From assembly GCA_030835135.1 (NCBI GenBank), contig JAUQWO010000075.1, positions 213,330 to 277,329 of the forward strand: DNA of 64,000 bases. The letters run 5' to 3'. This stretch comes from Bacteroidota bacterium (GTDB lineage Bacteria; Bacteroidota; Ignavibacteria; UBA10030; UBA6906). The notes below the pieces were generated by a model that saw nothing but the letters and a program-made list of their open reading frames with translations, had not been told where the DNA came from and searched no databases. Positions 49,295-59,620 of the stretch are shown here, one piece after another. A program made the position numbers and the translations under genes. Numbering within the stretch: position 1 is the first letter of the stretch; each line of letters opens with the position of its first letter.

Positions 49295-50422
49295 ATGGAA
49301 ACGACAATGACACCCCCGAAGAATCGGTCCCGAATCCTGTTGATCGCCGCCGCAGCATTGCTTGTGGTGGTCGCGATCGTCGTCATCAGTACCCGCCCCT
49401 CCCAGGCGGACGCAGCAAAGGATCAGTTGATCCGCGCGGCGGCGGTGGAAGTGACACCGGCCGCACGCGGTGACGTGGAGGATGCCGTGAGCGCCGTCGG
49501 CTCGGTGGAAGCGAACCGCGATGTGATGGTGAGCTCCGAGACTGCCGGACGGGTCACCGCCGTGCTCGTGGAGGTCGGTGCGTCCGTGAAGAAAGGACAG
49601 ACCCTTGTGCAGGTGGACGCCGAACTGAAGGAAGTTGCCGTGCAGCAGGCACGTGCAGGACTTCTGGCAGCGAAGACGAATATGGAGAAGGCCAAGAAGG
49701 ACTTCGAGCGTACCGAGAAACTCTACGCATCCGGCGATGTCGCCGATGTGGAGCTCGAAGGGTACCGCCTCGCCTACCATGCGGCGGAAGCCGGATATCA
49801 GTCGGCGGTTGCCGGCACGCGTCTCGCCGAACGTCAGCTGGCGGATACGCGCATCGCGTCGCCCATCGCCGGGCAGGTCGCATCCCGCCTGGTGGAACTG
49901 GGGGAAATGGTGGGACCGGGGAGGGAAGTGGCGAACGTGATCGACATCAGCACGATGAAGGTCCGCCTGAGCATCCCCGAAGAAGAGGTGCGGAAACTGC
50001 ACGCAGGTCAGACTGCCGAGCTGCGCGTGGATTCCCATCCCGGCGTGGTGTACCGCGGCACGGTGCATACGGTAGGGGCAAAATCAGAATCGCCGCAGGG
50101 ACATACCTATCCTGTTGAGGTGCTGGTACAGAATACGCCCGGAACGCTCCTGCGTGCGGGGATGTTCGCCCGGGTGGCCATCCGCACGAACGCGGTGAAG
50201 AATGTCATCGTCGTCGACCGGAATTCCCTGGTCGAGTTGGATGGCCGCACGGCGGTCTTCGTTGCGAAGGATGGCGTGGCGCACCTGCGCCCCGTGACGC
50301 TCGGCCTGAACGGCGCATCGCATGCGCAGGTCGTGAGCGGTCTGACGGAAGGCGAGCTCGTCGTGAGTTTCGGCCACAAGGCGCTGAAGGACGGCGCTCC
50401 GGTAGCGTACAAAGGACAGTGA
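49295..50422 (+). CDS. RND efflux periplasmic adaptor (MFP) subunit
   Basis: A 375-residue membrane-fusion protein with an N-terminal anchor helix (about residues 14-32, no lipobox), a lipoyl/beta-barrel domain (SSETAGRVTAVLVEVGASVKKGQ), a helical hairpin (about residues 105-165), the second lipoyl half (RIASPIAGQVASRLVELGE) and a C-terminal beta domain. The gene lies 14 bases after tolC and 20 before the pump gene. It links the RND permease to the TolC channel. Confidence 0.93.
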   Translation: METTMTPPKNRSRILLIAAAALLVVVAIVVISTRPSQADAAKDQLIRAAAVEVTPAARGDVEDAVSAVGSVEANRDVMVSSETAGRVTAVLVEVGASVKKGQTLVQVDAELKEVAVQQARAGLLAAKTNMEKAKKDFERTEKLYASGDVADVELEGYRLAYHAAEAGYQSAVAGTRLAERQLADTRIASPIAGQVASRLVELGEMVGPGREVANVIDISTMKVRLSIPEEEVRKLHAGQTAELRVDSHPGVVYRGTVHTVGAKSESPQGHTYPVEVLVQNTPGTLLRAGMFARVAIRTNAVKNVIVVDRNSLVELDGRTAVFVAKDGVAHLRPVTLGLNGASHAQVVSGLTEGELVVSFGHKALKDGAPVAYKGQ

Positions 50423-50442
50423 AGAGAACGGACTGAACGCAT

Positions 50443-53400
50443 ATGAAACTCACAGAGATCGCCATACGCCGACCGGCGTTCATCACGATGGTCTTCGTCA
50501 CACTCGCCGTCCTGGGCCTCTTCGGCTACTCGCGCATGGGTGTCGACCTGCTGCCGAAGATGGACTGGCCCTTCATCTCGATCGTTACGGTCTACCCCGG
50601 CGCCGGCCCCAAAGAAGTGGAATCGCTCGTCTCCAAACCTCTCGAAGAGGCCGTGAGCGGGCTGAACAAACTGGATAACGTCCGCTCGTATTCCTATGAA
50701 GGAGTATCGGTCGTCCTTGCGCAGTTCACCTTCAGCGCCGATGTGGACGTGGTCACCAACGATGTGCAGCGGGCGGTGGAGCAGGCACGGTTCAAACTGC
50801 CGGACGAGGTGAAGGCGCCACTCATTTCGAAATCTGACATGAACGCGTTCCCGATCCTCCGGGTGTCGCTCACCGGCCAGATGCCACCGCGGGAACTCTA
50901 TCAGTTCCTGAAGGACCGGCTGAAGCCGCGGTTGGAGCAGGTGGATGGTGTCTCGGCCATCACCATCATCGGCGGGCAGGAACGCGAGATCCGGGTCGAG
51001 CTCGATAACCAGAAGCTGAACGCCTACGGGATCTCGATCCTGCAGGTGTCGCAGGCGCTGGCCCGCGAGAACCTCGACTTCCCGACGGGGAAAGTGGATG
51101 AGGACCTGAATCAGTACATCGTGCGCCTTGCCGGCAAGTTCAAGTCGCTGGATGAGATCCGCGCGGTCGTCATCGCCGGTGGGCCGAAGGGGGTCGTCTA
51201 CCTCCGGGACATCGCCACGGTGGTCGACGGCTCGCGGGAGACCTTCACCATCAGCCGCCTCAACGGCGAGACCTCGATCGCACTCGCGATCCAGAAGCAG
51301 TCGGATGCCAACTCCGTGAAGACCAGCGACCGGCTGCAGGCCACGTTCCGCGAACTGGAGCAGGAGAACGGCGGACGCATACAGTTCACCGTGGCGCAGG
51401 ACCTGACCGATTTCACACGCAATTCGCTGTCCGAGGTGCAGCGCGATCTGTTCCTGGCGATCCTGATGGTGGCCATCGTGCTGTTCCTGTTCCTGCACAG
51501 CGCGCGGAACTCGCTGATCGTCCTGCTGTCGATCCCGACGTCGCTCATCACCACCTTCTTCTTCATGTGGATGTTCGACTATACGCTGAATCTCATCTCG
51601 CTGATGGCCCTGGCGCTGGTGATCGGTATCCTGGTGGACGACTCCATCGTGGTGCTCGAGAACATCCACCGCCATCTCGAGAAGGGCGAAGACCCGAAGG
51701 AGGCGGCCGTGAACGGCCGCAGCGAGATCGGCTTCGCGGCCATCGCCATCACGCTCGTGGACGTGGTGGTGTTCCTCCCGATCTCGCTGGTCGGGGGCGT
51801 CGTGGGCCGCATCTTCAGCGAATTCGGTATCACGATCGTCGTTTCCACGCTGCTGTCACTGTTCGTATCGTTCACGCTCACGCCCATGCTCGCGTCGAAG
51901 TGGTCGCGCCTCATCGAGCACACCCGCGCAACACGGACCGGCCGTTTCATCCTCTGGTTCGAGGGATTGCAGGACCGGCTGGCGGAGCGGTACAGCGATC
52001 TTCTTGGCTGGTCGTTGGACCACCGCAAGACCATCCTTGCGGTCAGCGGCGGGGTGCTGGTGGCGAGTCTGGCGCTCGTGCCCGCGGGGTTCATCGGTTC
52101 GGAATTCATGACGGATTCCGACCGGGGTGAGTTCGCGATCAACATCGACCTGCCGTTGGGAACGACCATCGGTAAAACGGATTCCACCGTGCACGCGGTG
52201 GAGCGGATCGTCGCCGCCATGCCCGAGGTGCAGCGGTATCTTTCCACCACCGGCAAGCAGCAGAGCCAGTGGAAGAATGCCGAGCAGTCCAACCTCGGCC
52301 AGGTGCAGGTGAAGCTCACCGAAATGCGGACACGGAAGCGGTCCACGAAGGCGGTCATGCTCGCGATCCAGGAGCAAACCGCAACGGTTCCCGGCCTGAC
52401 GACCAGTTTCGCGACGATCAGCATGTGGGGTGCAGCGAATGAAGCCCCCTTCCAGATCGAGATCATCGGGTCCGACCTGGCAGAGGTGGTGAAGTATGCC
52501 GGAACGGTCTCGGAGATCATGTCCAGGGCGAAAGGGACCGTGGACGTGAGAACCTCGTGGGAGGAGGGGAAGCCGGAACTCAAGATCGAGGTGGACCGCG
52601 ACAAGTGCGCACGGATGGGCTTGACGCTGGCGGAGGTCGGTCTCGCGGTGCGGACGGCCATCGAGGGCGACATCGCCACGAAGTACCAGGATGGCGACAC
52701 CGAGTACGATCTGCGGGTCGTGCTGAACCGCGACGACCGTTCGCGGACCGCGGACATCGGCGCGCTCACGCTGATCAACCACTCCGGGCAACCGGTGAGG
52801 CTCGCGCAGATCGCCACCATCTATCACGGCAAGGGTCCGTCCGAGATCCAGCGGAAGGACCGGGAGCGCCTCGTGACCGTGGCAACGAACCTCTCGGGCG
52901 AGGTGCCCCTCGGGCAGGTTGCCGAGGCCGTGGAGAAGGAGATCAACGCGGTGGGGATCCCCGCCGGCGTGCAGGTGTTCTATGGGGGCGATACCGAGAA
53001 CATGCGCGACATGTTCAGCGACATGACCATCGCGCTCAGCATGGCCATCCTGTTCGTGTACATCATCATGGTGAGCCTGTTCGAATCGTACATCCACCCG
53101 TTCACGATCATGTTCTCCCTGCCCGTGGCGCTCGTGGGTGCCCTGGCAGGTCTCGCGATCACGGGGATGACGCTGAACATGTTCAGCATGATCGGGATCA
53201 TCATGCTCATGGGTCTGGTGACCAAGAACGCCATCCTGCTCGTCGACTTCACCAACACGCTGCGCGAGCGGGGTCTTGCCATGCGGGAGGCGCTGCAGGA
53301 GGCGGGCAAGACCCGGTTGCGCCCGATCGTCATGACCACCGCCACCATGATCTTCGGCATGATGCCGCTGGCACTTGCCCTCGGTGCCGGCTCAGAGATG

Positions 53401-53589
53401 CGACAGGGTATGGCGGTCGTTGTGGTCGCCGGTCTGTTCAGCTCCACGCTGCTTACGTTGGTGCTCGTTCCTGTGGTGTACAGCTATGTGGACGGGTTGC
53501 GGGAACGGGTACCGGTCCTGTTCAAGAAGGTGTCCTGGGCCGGTTGGTTCCCATGGAAGCGCGGCTCCGCCGGCGTGGCCGCACATTGA
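50443..53589 (+). CDS. RND family efflux permease (HAE1 type)
   Basis: A 1048-residue inner membrane pump with twelve transmembrane helices and two large periplasmic loops. The start MKLTEIAIRRPAFITMVF, the TM4 aspartate pair in ALVIGILVDDSIVVLENI and the second-half FVYIIMVSLFESYIHPF and GLVTKNAILLVDF segments identify a proton-driven HAE1-type exporter. The TM10 charged lysine is in VTKNAILLVD. Substrates are not predictable. A hairpin at 53615 closes the operon. Confidence 0.95.
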   Translation: MKLTEIAIRRPAFITMVFVTLAVLGLFGYSRMGVDLLPKMDWPFISIVTVYPGAGPKEVESLVSKPLEEAVSGLNKLDNVRSYSYEGVSVVLAQFTFSADVDVVTNDVQRAVEQARFKLPDEVKAPLISKSDMNAFPILRVSLTGQMPPRELYQFLKDRLKPRLEQVDGVSAITIIGGQEREIRVELDNQKLNAYGISILQVSQALARENLDFPTGKVDEDLNQYIVRLAGKFKSLDEIRAVVIAGGPKGVVYLRDIATVVDGSRETFTISRLNGETSIALAIQKQSDANSVKTSDRLQATFRELEQENGGRIQFTVAQDLTDFTRNSLSEVQRDLFLAILMVAIVLFLFLHSARNSLIVLLSIPTSLITTFFFMWMFDYTLNLISLMALALVIGILVDDSIVVLENIHRHLEKGEDPKEAAVNGRSEIGFAAIAITLVDVVVFLPISLVGGVVGRIFSEFGITIVVSTLLSLFVSFTLTPMLASKWSRLIEHTRATRTGRFILWFEGLQDRLAERYSDLLGWSLDHRKTILAVSGGVLVASLALVPAGFIGSEFMTDSDRGEFAINIDLPLGTTIGKTDSTVHAVERIVAAMPEVQRYLSTTGKQQSQWKNAEQSNLGQVQVKLTEMRTRKRSTKAVMLAIQEQTATVPGLTTSFATISMWGAANEAPFQIEIIGSDLAEVVKYAGTVSEIMSRAKGTVDVRTSWEEGKPELKIEVDRDKCARMGLTLAEVGLAVRTAIEGDIATKYQDGDTEYDLRVVLNRDDRSRTADIGALTLINHSGQPVRLAQIATIYHGKGPSEIQRKDRERLVTVATNLSGEVPLGQVAEAVEKEINAVGIPAGVQVFYGGDTENMRDMFSDMTIALSMAILFVYIIMVSLFESYIHPFTIMFSLPVALVGALAGLAITGMTLNMFSMIGIIMLMGLVTKNAILLVDFTNTLRERGLAMREALQEAGKTRLRPIVMTTATMIFGMMPLALALGAGSEMRQGMAVVVVAGLFSSTLLTLVLVPVVYSYVDGLRERVPVLFKKVSWAGWFPWKRGSAGVAAH

Positions 53590-53614
53590 TTCTCTCTGTG
53601 CCAGTTGGTACCTT

Positions 53615-53645
53615 GGAACGCACGCCCCGCGAGGGCGTGCGTTCC
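53615..53645 (+). terminator. Terminator of the efflux operon
   Basis: A 13-base-pair perfect stem (GGAACGCACGCCC and its complement, 5-base loop) 26 bases after the RND stop, followed by CATTTCT. Confidence 0.75.
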
Positions 53646-53672
53646 CATTTCTGACCAGCCGGATCAACCTCA

Positions 53673-54332
53673 GTGACCGATCAACCCGGAACCGTACGCA
53701 GCGCCTGGCAGGGGGCGTGGGCCGACCGTGCCTTTCGCCTTCAGGCATCGATCACGGTTCCGCTCCTGGTGCTCGTCCTGGGCCTGCTGGCGCGCTTCCT
53801 CGAAGGCAATGAAGCGCGGCAGGGGGTCGTCCTGGCGGACCCGATGCTGGCGCTGTTCGCGCCGCATGACGTCACCTGGATCACCTTCGGCCTCATTTAT
53901 ATCGGGCTCGTTGCGGCGATCATCTATCTGCTCCGGCATCCGCCAGCCCTGCTTCTGGCGATGCAGGCATATGCCCTCATGGTGGCCTTCCGGATCGTTG
54001 CGATGACCCTGGTCCCCTTCGAGCCCCCTCCGACGATGATCCCGCTGAACGATCCGCTCGTGGAGATCGTCGGGACCGGCAGGCTTCTCACCAAAGATCT
54101 CTTCTTCTCCGGACATACGTCGACGCTGTTCCTGCTGTACCTCGCGACGCCCGCGGGGAGACTCAGGAATGTCTTCCTGGCCTGTACGGTTCTCGTCGCA
54201 TGCTGTGTACTGCTGCAGCATGTGCACTATGCCGTCGATGTGTTCGTCGCGCCGTTCGTTGCGTACGCGTCGGTGCAGATCATCCGGACCCTGCAGGCGC
54301 GCTCGAGACTCGCGCGCACAACGCATTCATAG
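53673..54332 (+). CDS. PAP2_C-like membrane phosphatase or transferase
   Basis: A 219-residue membrane protein with about six hydrophobic segments and the C-terminal half of the PAP2_C (sphingomyelin-synthase-like) family: DLFFSGHTSTLFLL with the first histidine and QHVHYAVDVFVAPFVAY with the second histidine and aspartate. Members move or remove phosphate-containing head groups on lipids; the substrate here is unknown. It starts with a GTG at 53673. The GH31 gene follows three bases after its stop, so the two are co-translated. Confidence 0.8.
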   Translation: MTDQPGTVRSAWQGAWADRAFRLQASITVPLLVLVLGLLARFLEGNEARQGVVLADPMLALFAPHDVTWITFGLIYIGLVAAIIYLLRHPPALLLAMQAYALMVAFRIVAMTLVPFEPPPTMIPLNDPLVEIVGTGRLLTKDLFFSGHTSTLFLLYLATPAGRLRNVFLACTVLVACCVLLQHVHYAVDVFVAPFVAYASVQIIRTLQARSRLARTTHS

Positions 54333-54335
54333 GAC

Positions 54336-56945
54336 ATGAGCATCATGAACAAGGCCGTTCTCTGTGTCGTCATCGCATGCGCGTTCACCCTCACGGCGAA
54401 CGCGGCCGACGAAAGATCCCCCCTGGCGGATTCCACAGCCATGGTCACCAGCGGCGACGTGCGGATCACCGTGCTCACGCCCCGGCTGCTCCGGCTGGAA
54501 TGGGCGCCCGCGCGGCAGTTCGAAGACCATGCGTCCCTCGTCGTGCTCAACAGGAAACTCCCGGTGCCGGCATTCACCGTCGTGCGGGAGGATGGCTGGT
54601 TGACGCTGCGAACGGATTCGCTATACGTGCGGTACAAGGAAGGATCCGGACGCTTCACGGATCAGAATCTGCAGATCACGCTCGGTCCGCCCGACGCTCC
54701 CGGCGCACGGGTGTGGCATCCCGGACTCCCGGACAGCACCAACCTCCGTGGTACCTCGCGCACCCTGGATGCCGCGAAGGGTGCCATCGACCTGGAGCCC
54801 GGGTTGGTCTCGCGAACCGGGTGGACGGTCGTGGATGATTCCGAGCGGCCGCTGCTGGACACCGGTGAATGGCCGTGGGTGACGGCGCGCCCTGCAGGCG
54901 AGCGGCAGGACCTGTACTTCTTCGGCTATGGCAATGACCACAAGGCCGTGCTCGGCGACTTCGTGAAGATCGCCGGACGCATCCCCATGCCCCCGCGGTT
55001 CGCATTCGGCACGTGGTGGTCGAAGTACTGGTCGTATACCGACATCGGGTTGATGGATCTCGTGAAGGAGTTCCGTCTTCATGCCGTGCCGCTGGATGTC
55101 CTGGTCGTGGACATGGACTGGCACCTCACCTTCGACATGCGGTGGTCGCAGAACATCAGGGACCAGGCGGGCCAGAAGCTCGGGTGGACGGGATACACCT
55201 GGGACCGGAATTTCTTCCCGGATCCCGACGCCTTCATGCGGTGGTGTGAGCAGCAGGGGCTGAAGACCACGCTCAATCTGCATCCGGCGTCGGGCATTCA
55301 GCCGCATGAGGAACAGTATCCGGCGATGGCGCGGTCGATGGGCATCGACCCGGCCACGCAACAGTATGTGCCCTTCGACATCGTGAACCGGAAATTTGCG
55401 GACAACTACCTCACCCACGTGATCCATCCGCTCGAAGACCGCGGGGTGGACTTCTGGTGGCTCGACTGGCAGCAGTGGGGGAGTACGACCATCCCCGGCG
55501 TGACGCCGACATGGTGGTTGAACTATGTGTTCTTCACCGACATGGAGCGGCGGGGCAGGAACCGGCCGTTGCTCTTCCACCGCTGGGGCGGGTTGGGGAA
55601 CCACCGGTATCAGATCGGTTTCTCGGGCGATGCGATCTCCGTGTGGGAGTCGCTGGCGTTCCAGCCGTACTTCACGGCCACGGCCGCAAATGTCGGATTT
55701 GGCTACTGGAGTCATGACATCGGTGGGCACATGCCGGGGGTCGTTTCGCCGGAACTCTACACGCGGTGGATCCAGTTCGGCGTGTTCAGTCCGATCCTTC
55801 GCACCCACACGACCAAGAACCCGGATGCCGAGCGGCGCATGTGGGCCTATCCGGATGTATACTTCTCGGTCATGCGCGATGCGTATCGGTTGCGGTATGC
55901 GATGATCCCCTACATCTATACGGAAGCGCGGAAGGCGTACGATACCGGGATCTCGATCGTGCGGCCGATGTACTACGATCACCCGCTCGCGGAAGAGGCG
56001 TATGCCGCTGCCGGCCAGTATATGTTCGGCGACGCCATGATCGTTGCGCCCATCGCCGCCGAGGGGGATTCGACGCACACCGCGATGAAAGAGGTATGGC
56101 TGCCGGAGGGCGAGTGGTTCGAATGGCACACGGGGGCGAAGATGCAGGGCCCCGGCGTGTTTGCCCGTCCGTACACGCTGGAAGAGGTGCCGGTGTTTGT
56201 GAAGTCCGGAGCGATCGTGCCGATGCAGCCGGATATGATGCACACCGGTGAGAAGCCTGTTGATCCGCTCATCCTGACCGTGTTCCCCGGGTCGCAGGGT
56301 GCAACGCGTGTGTATGAAGATGCAGGCAATTCCAATGCGTACCAGAAGGGTGAATGTACCTGGACGCCCGTGAGCATGAAGGATGACGGGGGTCGGGAGA
56401 CGGCCATCGTGGTGGGTCCGCGGACCGGGTCATATCCGGGCATGCTGACGGAGCGTTCGTACGAGTTCCGGCTGGTGAACCGCATGCCTCCGGAGGCGGT
56501 CGAGATCGATGGCCATGCCGTGCCGCAGGTGGCCGAGGGCGCGGGGCCGGGATGGTGGTATGATGGGGAGCGGGCGACGATCGTTGTGCGTACCGCGCGG
56601 GTGCGTGCCGGTGACGAGTTGGAGGTGGAGGTGAAGGGGATGGCACGCTCCGGCGGGCAGTACGTGCATGGCATGCCGGGGGCATTGCGCAGGTTACGGA
56701 TGGGGATGGACCTCATCAATGGGCAGTGGCCGAAGGAATGGTCGTCGGCCGATCTGGTTGCCGCCGTGCAGACCGGCAACAGGATGTCGCGCTGGCCGGG
56801 GAAGGCCCCTGCCGAACTCGAGGCACTGACCAAACGGATCGATGTGGCGTTGAAGCAACTGGGGCCGTTGGCGATACCGGACGGTATCCGCGACCGGGTC
56901 CGTGGGCTGCTCGAGCGCAGCCGTGAACTGTTGGAGTCGCGGTAG
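54336..56945 (+). CDS. Glycoside hydrolase family 31 (alpha-glucosidase/alpha-xylosidase type)
   Basis: An 869-residue exported enzyme with a signal peptide (hydrophobic residues 7-22, AVLCVVIACAFTLTANA). The N-terminal beta-sandwich leads into the (beta/alpha)8 GH31 domain with DVLVVDMDWH, the nucleophile D377 in FWWLDWQQWG and the acid/base candidate D432 in FSGDAISVW. WSHDIGGHMPG and RTHTTKNP are family segments. A DUF5110-like domain and an unassigned C-terminal segment follow. The retaining enzyme acts on alpha-glucans or alpha-xylosides. It is between a PAP2_C gene and a TerC gene. Confidence 0.9.
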   Translation: MSIMNKAVLCVVIACAFTLTANAADERSPLADSTAMVTSGDVRITVLTPRLLRLEWAPARQFEDHASLVVLNRKLPVPAFTVVREDGWLTLRTDSLYVRYKEGSGRFTDQNLQITLGPPDAPGARVWHPGLPDSTNLRGTSRTLDAAKGAIDLEPGLVSRTGWTVVDDSERPLLDTGEWPWVTARPAGERQDLYFFGYGNDHKAVLGDFVKIAGRIPMPPRFAFGTWWSKYWSYTDIGLMDLVKEFRLHAVPLDVLVVDMDWHLTFDMRWSQNIRDQAGQKLGWTGYTWDRNFFPDPDAFMRWCEQQGLKTTLNLHPASGIQPHEEQYPAMARSMGIDPATQQYVPFDIVNRKFADNYLTHVIHPLEDRGVDFWWLDWQQWGSTTIPGVTPTWWLNYVFFTDMERRGRNRPLLFHRWGGLGNHRYQIGFSGDAISVWESLAFQPYFTATAANVGFGYWSHDIGGHMPGVVSPELYTRWIQFGVFSPILRTHTTKNPDAERRMWAYPDVYFSVMRDAYRLRYAMIPYIYTEARKAYDTGISIVRPMYYDHPLAEEAYAAAGQYMFGDAMIVAPIAAEGDSTHTAMKEVWLPEGEWFEWHTGAKMQGPGVFARPYTLEEVPVFVKSGAIVPMQPDMMHTGEKPVDPLILTVFPGSQGATRVYEDAGNSNAYQKGECTWTPVSMKDDGGRETAIVVGPRTGSYPGMLTERSYEFRLVNRMPPEAVEIDGHAVPQVAEGAGPGWWYDGERATIVVRTARVRAGDELEVEVKGMARSGGQYVHGMPGALRRLRMGMDLINGQWPKEWSSADLVAAVQTGNRMSRWPGKAPAELEALTKRIDVALKQLGPLAIPDGIRDRVRGLLERSRELLESR

Positions 56946-56993
56946 CCCGTTTTCCTTTGCCTGTATTCTTCTCTTACTATACCTGGAGTCATC

Positions 56994-57737
56994 GTGGACT
57001 GGATAACACAACCTGAAGCCTGGATCGCGTTGTTGACCCTCACCGCGCTGGAGATCGTCCTGGGGATCGACAACATCATTTTCATATCCATCCTTGCGGG
57101 GAAGTTGCCGAAGGAACAGCAGGCGAAGGGGCGGACGTGGGGATTGGCGCTCGCGATGATCACCCGCATCCTGTTGTTGCTCTCGCTCTCCTGGATCATG
57201 CGGCTCACGGCGCCGTGGTTCACGTTGCTGGGGCAGGAGATCTCCGGGCGTGACCTGATCCTCCTGGTCGGTGGGATGTTCCTGATCGGGAAGAGTACCC
57301 ACGAGATCCATGACAAGCTGGAGGGTCCGGCGGAAGCGGAGATCCACCTCGGGAAGAAGAAGGTATCGTTTGCCGGGACCATCATTCAGATCATGTTGCT
57401 GGACATCGTATTCTCACTGGATTCCGTGATCACGGCGGTCGGGATGGCAAACCAGGTGGCGGTGATGGTGGCAGCGATCGTCATCGCGGTCATCATCATG
57501 ATGGTCTCGGCGGGTGCGGTATCGGACTTTGTGCACCGTCATCCCACCGTGAAGATGCTGGCGCTGAGCTTCCTGTTGCTCATCGGGGTGACGCTGGTCG
57601 CCGAGGGCTTCCACCAGCACATCTCGAAGGGGTACATTTACTTCGCCATGGCATTCTCGGTGTTCGTGGAGATGCTGAATCTGAGGATCCGGAGGGGTGC
57701 GGAGAAGGTGAGACCGGTGGAGTTGCGGGAACAGTGA
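56994..57737 (+). CDS. TerC family membrane protein
   Basis: A 247-residue polytopic membrane protein of the TerC/Alx family with the ALEIVLGIDNIIFISIL signature in its first helix region and DIVFSLDSVITAVG in the second half; the acidic residues in these helices are conserved in the family. Members export manganese or act in metal-dependent processing; tellurite resistance is not implied. The start is a GTG at 56994 with CTGGAGTC upstream. It lies 48 bases after the GH31 gene. Confidence 0.92.
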   Translation: MDWITQPEAWIALLTLTALEIVLGIDNIIFISILAGKLPKEQQAKGRTWGLALAMITRILLLLSLSWIMRLTAPWFTLLGQEISGRDLILLVGGMFLIGKSTHEIHDKLEGPAEAEIHLGKKKVSFAGTIIQIMLLDIVFSLDSVITAVGMANQVAVMVAAIVIAVIIMMVSAGAVSDFVHRHPTVKMLALSFLLLIGVTLVAEGFHQHISKGYIYFAMAFSVFVEMLNLRIRRGAEKVRPVELREQ

Positions 57738-57771
57738 TGGCAACGGTGTGCCCATACCGAGGGAGGGTCCC

Positions 57772-59559
57772 ATGCGTCAGGTGAAGATCATACGGTACGC
57801 GTTCCTCCTGGCTTCCATGTTTGTTGGTTCCGGGGTGTGCTTCGATCTCGCTGCCCAGACGCGCGCGCTCGTGTTCGCGGATGAGTTTGCCGGCGCCACC
57901 GTCGACGGTTCCGTCTGGCACTTCGGTCTCGGGTTCACGAACGATAACGTGCATTACTATACGGACCGTATCGACAACGCGCGACTCTCCGGCGGGATGC
58001 TGCAGATCATAGCCCGCAAGGAGTCGTACAATGGCTACGCGTTCACATCCGCCTTGCTCCAGACGAAGGACGTGATCTCCTGGCGGTACGGCCGCATCGA
58101 GGCCCGCATGAAGATGCCCGCCGGTGATGGGTTCGTGCCGGCGTTCTGGATGATGCCCGCCGACGACCGCTACGGCTGGTGGCCGTGCAGTGGCGAGATC
58201 GACATCATGGAGTACCCTTCCACGGAGGTCAACAAGATCTATGGCACGGCTCATGCACGCGGTTACAGTGCGTTCACGGGGAGTGCTCCGAAGTCGGCGT
58301 CGCTCATGGTACAGGACGCGGCGAGTGCGTTCCATGTGTATGCCGTCGAGTGGTCGCCCGATACCATCAGTTACTACGTCGATCAGACGAAATATCACAC
58401 GGTCACCAATGACCAGACGGGTTCGCCGGCGTGGCCGTTCGACACTCCTTTCTATATCATCGTCAATCTTGCTGTCGGGGGTGGATGGGTCGGGACACCG
58501 GGTCCGTCGACGGTCTTTCCCGCAATGATGGAGATCGACTATGTCCGGGTCTATCAGACGCCTGGTGAGATCGGGATATCCGGACCGGACCACCTCACTC
58601 CATCCGCGTCGGGGGTAGCGTATTCGGTCCCCGCTGTGACCGGGGCGACGTACACCTGGTCTGTTCCCGCCGGCGCGCAGATCGCGTCGGGTCAAGGGAC
58701 GCGCCAGATACAGGTCAATTGGGGTGCTGGAGGAGGGACCGTCGGAGTGGGCATCGCCGTGGGAGGTGCTACGGTCACACCTGCGTTGCCCGTGGTGGTT
58801 GCGAACAACCTCCTGAAGAATCCGGGGATCGAGAAGGGTGTCAAGTATTGGAACGCCATCGCGGCCGGTGCGGGCCGGGCAGCGTTCGACATCGACAGCA
58901 TGGGTGTGGTTGCCGGGGATCATTGCATGAAGGCCGTTGTCACCACCGCCGGTGCGAACCCGTGGGACGTCCAGCTCACGCAATCGGGATTTTCTCTGGT
59001 CGGCGGCAAGCAATACGAGATCCGGCTCAAGGCGAAGGCCGATGTTGCGGGGCGGCCGATCAATGTGTCGCTGCTCAATGCGGGGACATTCGGGTGGTTC
59101 GGCGGCACGACCCTCACGTTGACGGACGCATGGAAAGAATACACGTTCAAGGTGACCCCGAACCAGAGCGCCCCGGGACTGATCACGGTCGATCTTGGTG
59201 CGCAGACGGGGACCTACAGGGTTGATGATCTCTCGGTTGCCGATCCGTTGCTCGGGACCGGAGTGGGGTCGGGCGATCGGCCGGGCATTCCGGATGGGCT
59301 CATGCTCGAGCAGAACTATCCCAACCCCTTCAACCCTTCGACCAAGATAGGTTTTACGGTCGCCGTCACGGGACATGCCCGGCTCGATGTCTTCGATATG
59401 CTCGGGAGACATGTGGCGACACTGTTTGACCATGTGGCGGAGGCCGGGGTGAGGACGGAGGTACCGTTCGACGCCACGGGATTGACGAGTGGCATGTACG
59501 TGTCCGTGCTCAGGGGTGGTGGCAGGGCAGCGACGCGTTCGTTGATGCTCGTCAGATAA
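57772..59559 (+). CDS. GH16 endo-beta-glucanase with T9SS sorting domain
   Basis: A 595-residue secreted enzyme: signal peptide, GH16 catalytic domain (about residues 30-265) with the catalytic motif E142-I-D144-I-M-E147 (GEIDIMEYPS), a PKD/Ig-like stretch (about 275-345), a CBM4/9-like carbohydrate-binding domain (about 345-490, LLKNPGIEKGVKYWNAI), and a T9SS type A sorting domain (NYPNPFNPSTKIGF, VFDMLGRHVATL, SLMLVR end). The ExDxxE arrangement fits laminarinases or lichenases acting on beta-1,3 or mixed-link glucans. The ATG at 57772 follows GGGAGGG. Surface or extracellular delivery by T9SS is predicted. Confidence 0.93.
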   Translation: MRQVKIIRYAFLLASMFVGSGVCFDLAAQTRALVFADEFAGATVDGSVWHFGLGFTNDNVHYYTDRIDNARLSGGMLQIIARKESYNGYAFTSALLQTKDVISWRYGRIEARMKMPAGDGFVPAFWMMPADDRYGWWPCSGEIDIMEYPSTEVNKIYGTAHARGYSAFTGSAPKSASLMVQDAASAFHVYAVEWSPDTISYYVDQTKYHTVTNDQTGSPAWPFDTPFYIIVNLAVGGGWVGTPGPSTVFPAMMEIDYVRVYQTPGEIGISGPDHLTPSASGVAYSVPAVTGATYTWSVPAGAQIASGQGTRQIQVNWGAGGGTVGVGIAVGGATVTPALPVVVANNLLKNPGIEKGVKYWNAIAAGAGRAAFDIDSMGVVAGDHCMKAVVTTAGANPWDVQLTQSGFSLVGGKQYEIRLKAKADVAGRPINVSLLNAGTFGWFGGTTLTLTDAWKEYTFKVTPNQSAPGLITVDLGAQTGTYRVDDLSVADPLLGTGVGSGDRPGIPDGLMLEQNYPNPFNPSTKIGFTVAVTGHARLDVFDMLGRHVATLFDHVAEAGVRTEVPFDATGLTSGMYVSVLRGGGRAATRSLMLVR

Positions 59560-59620
59560 ATGTGGACCGGTCCGGTGGAGTGGGAGAGGGGCAGGTGGCA
59601 GGGAGGAGTGTTGGAACATG

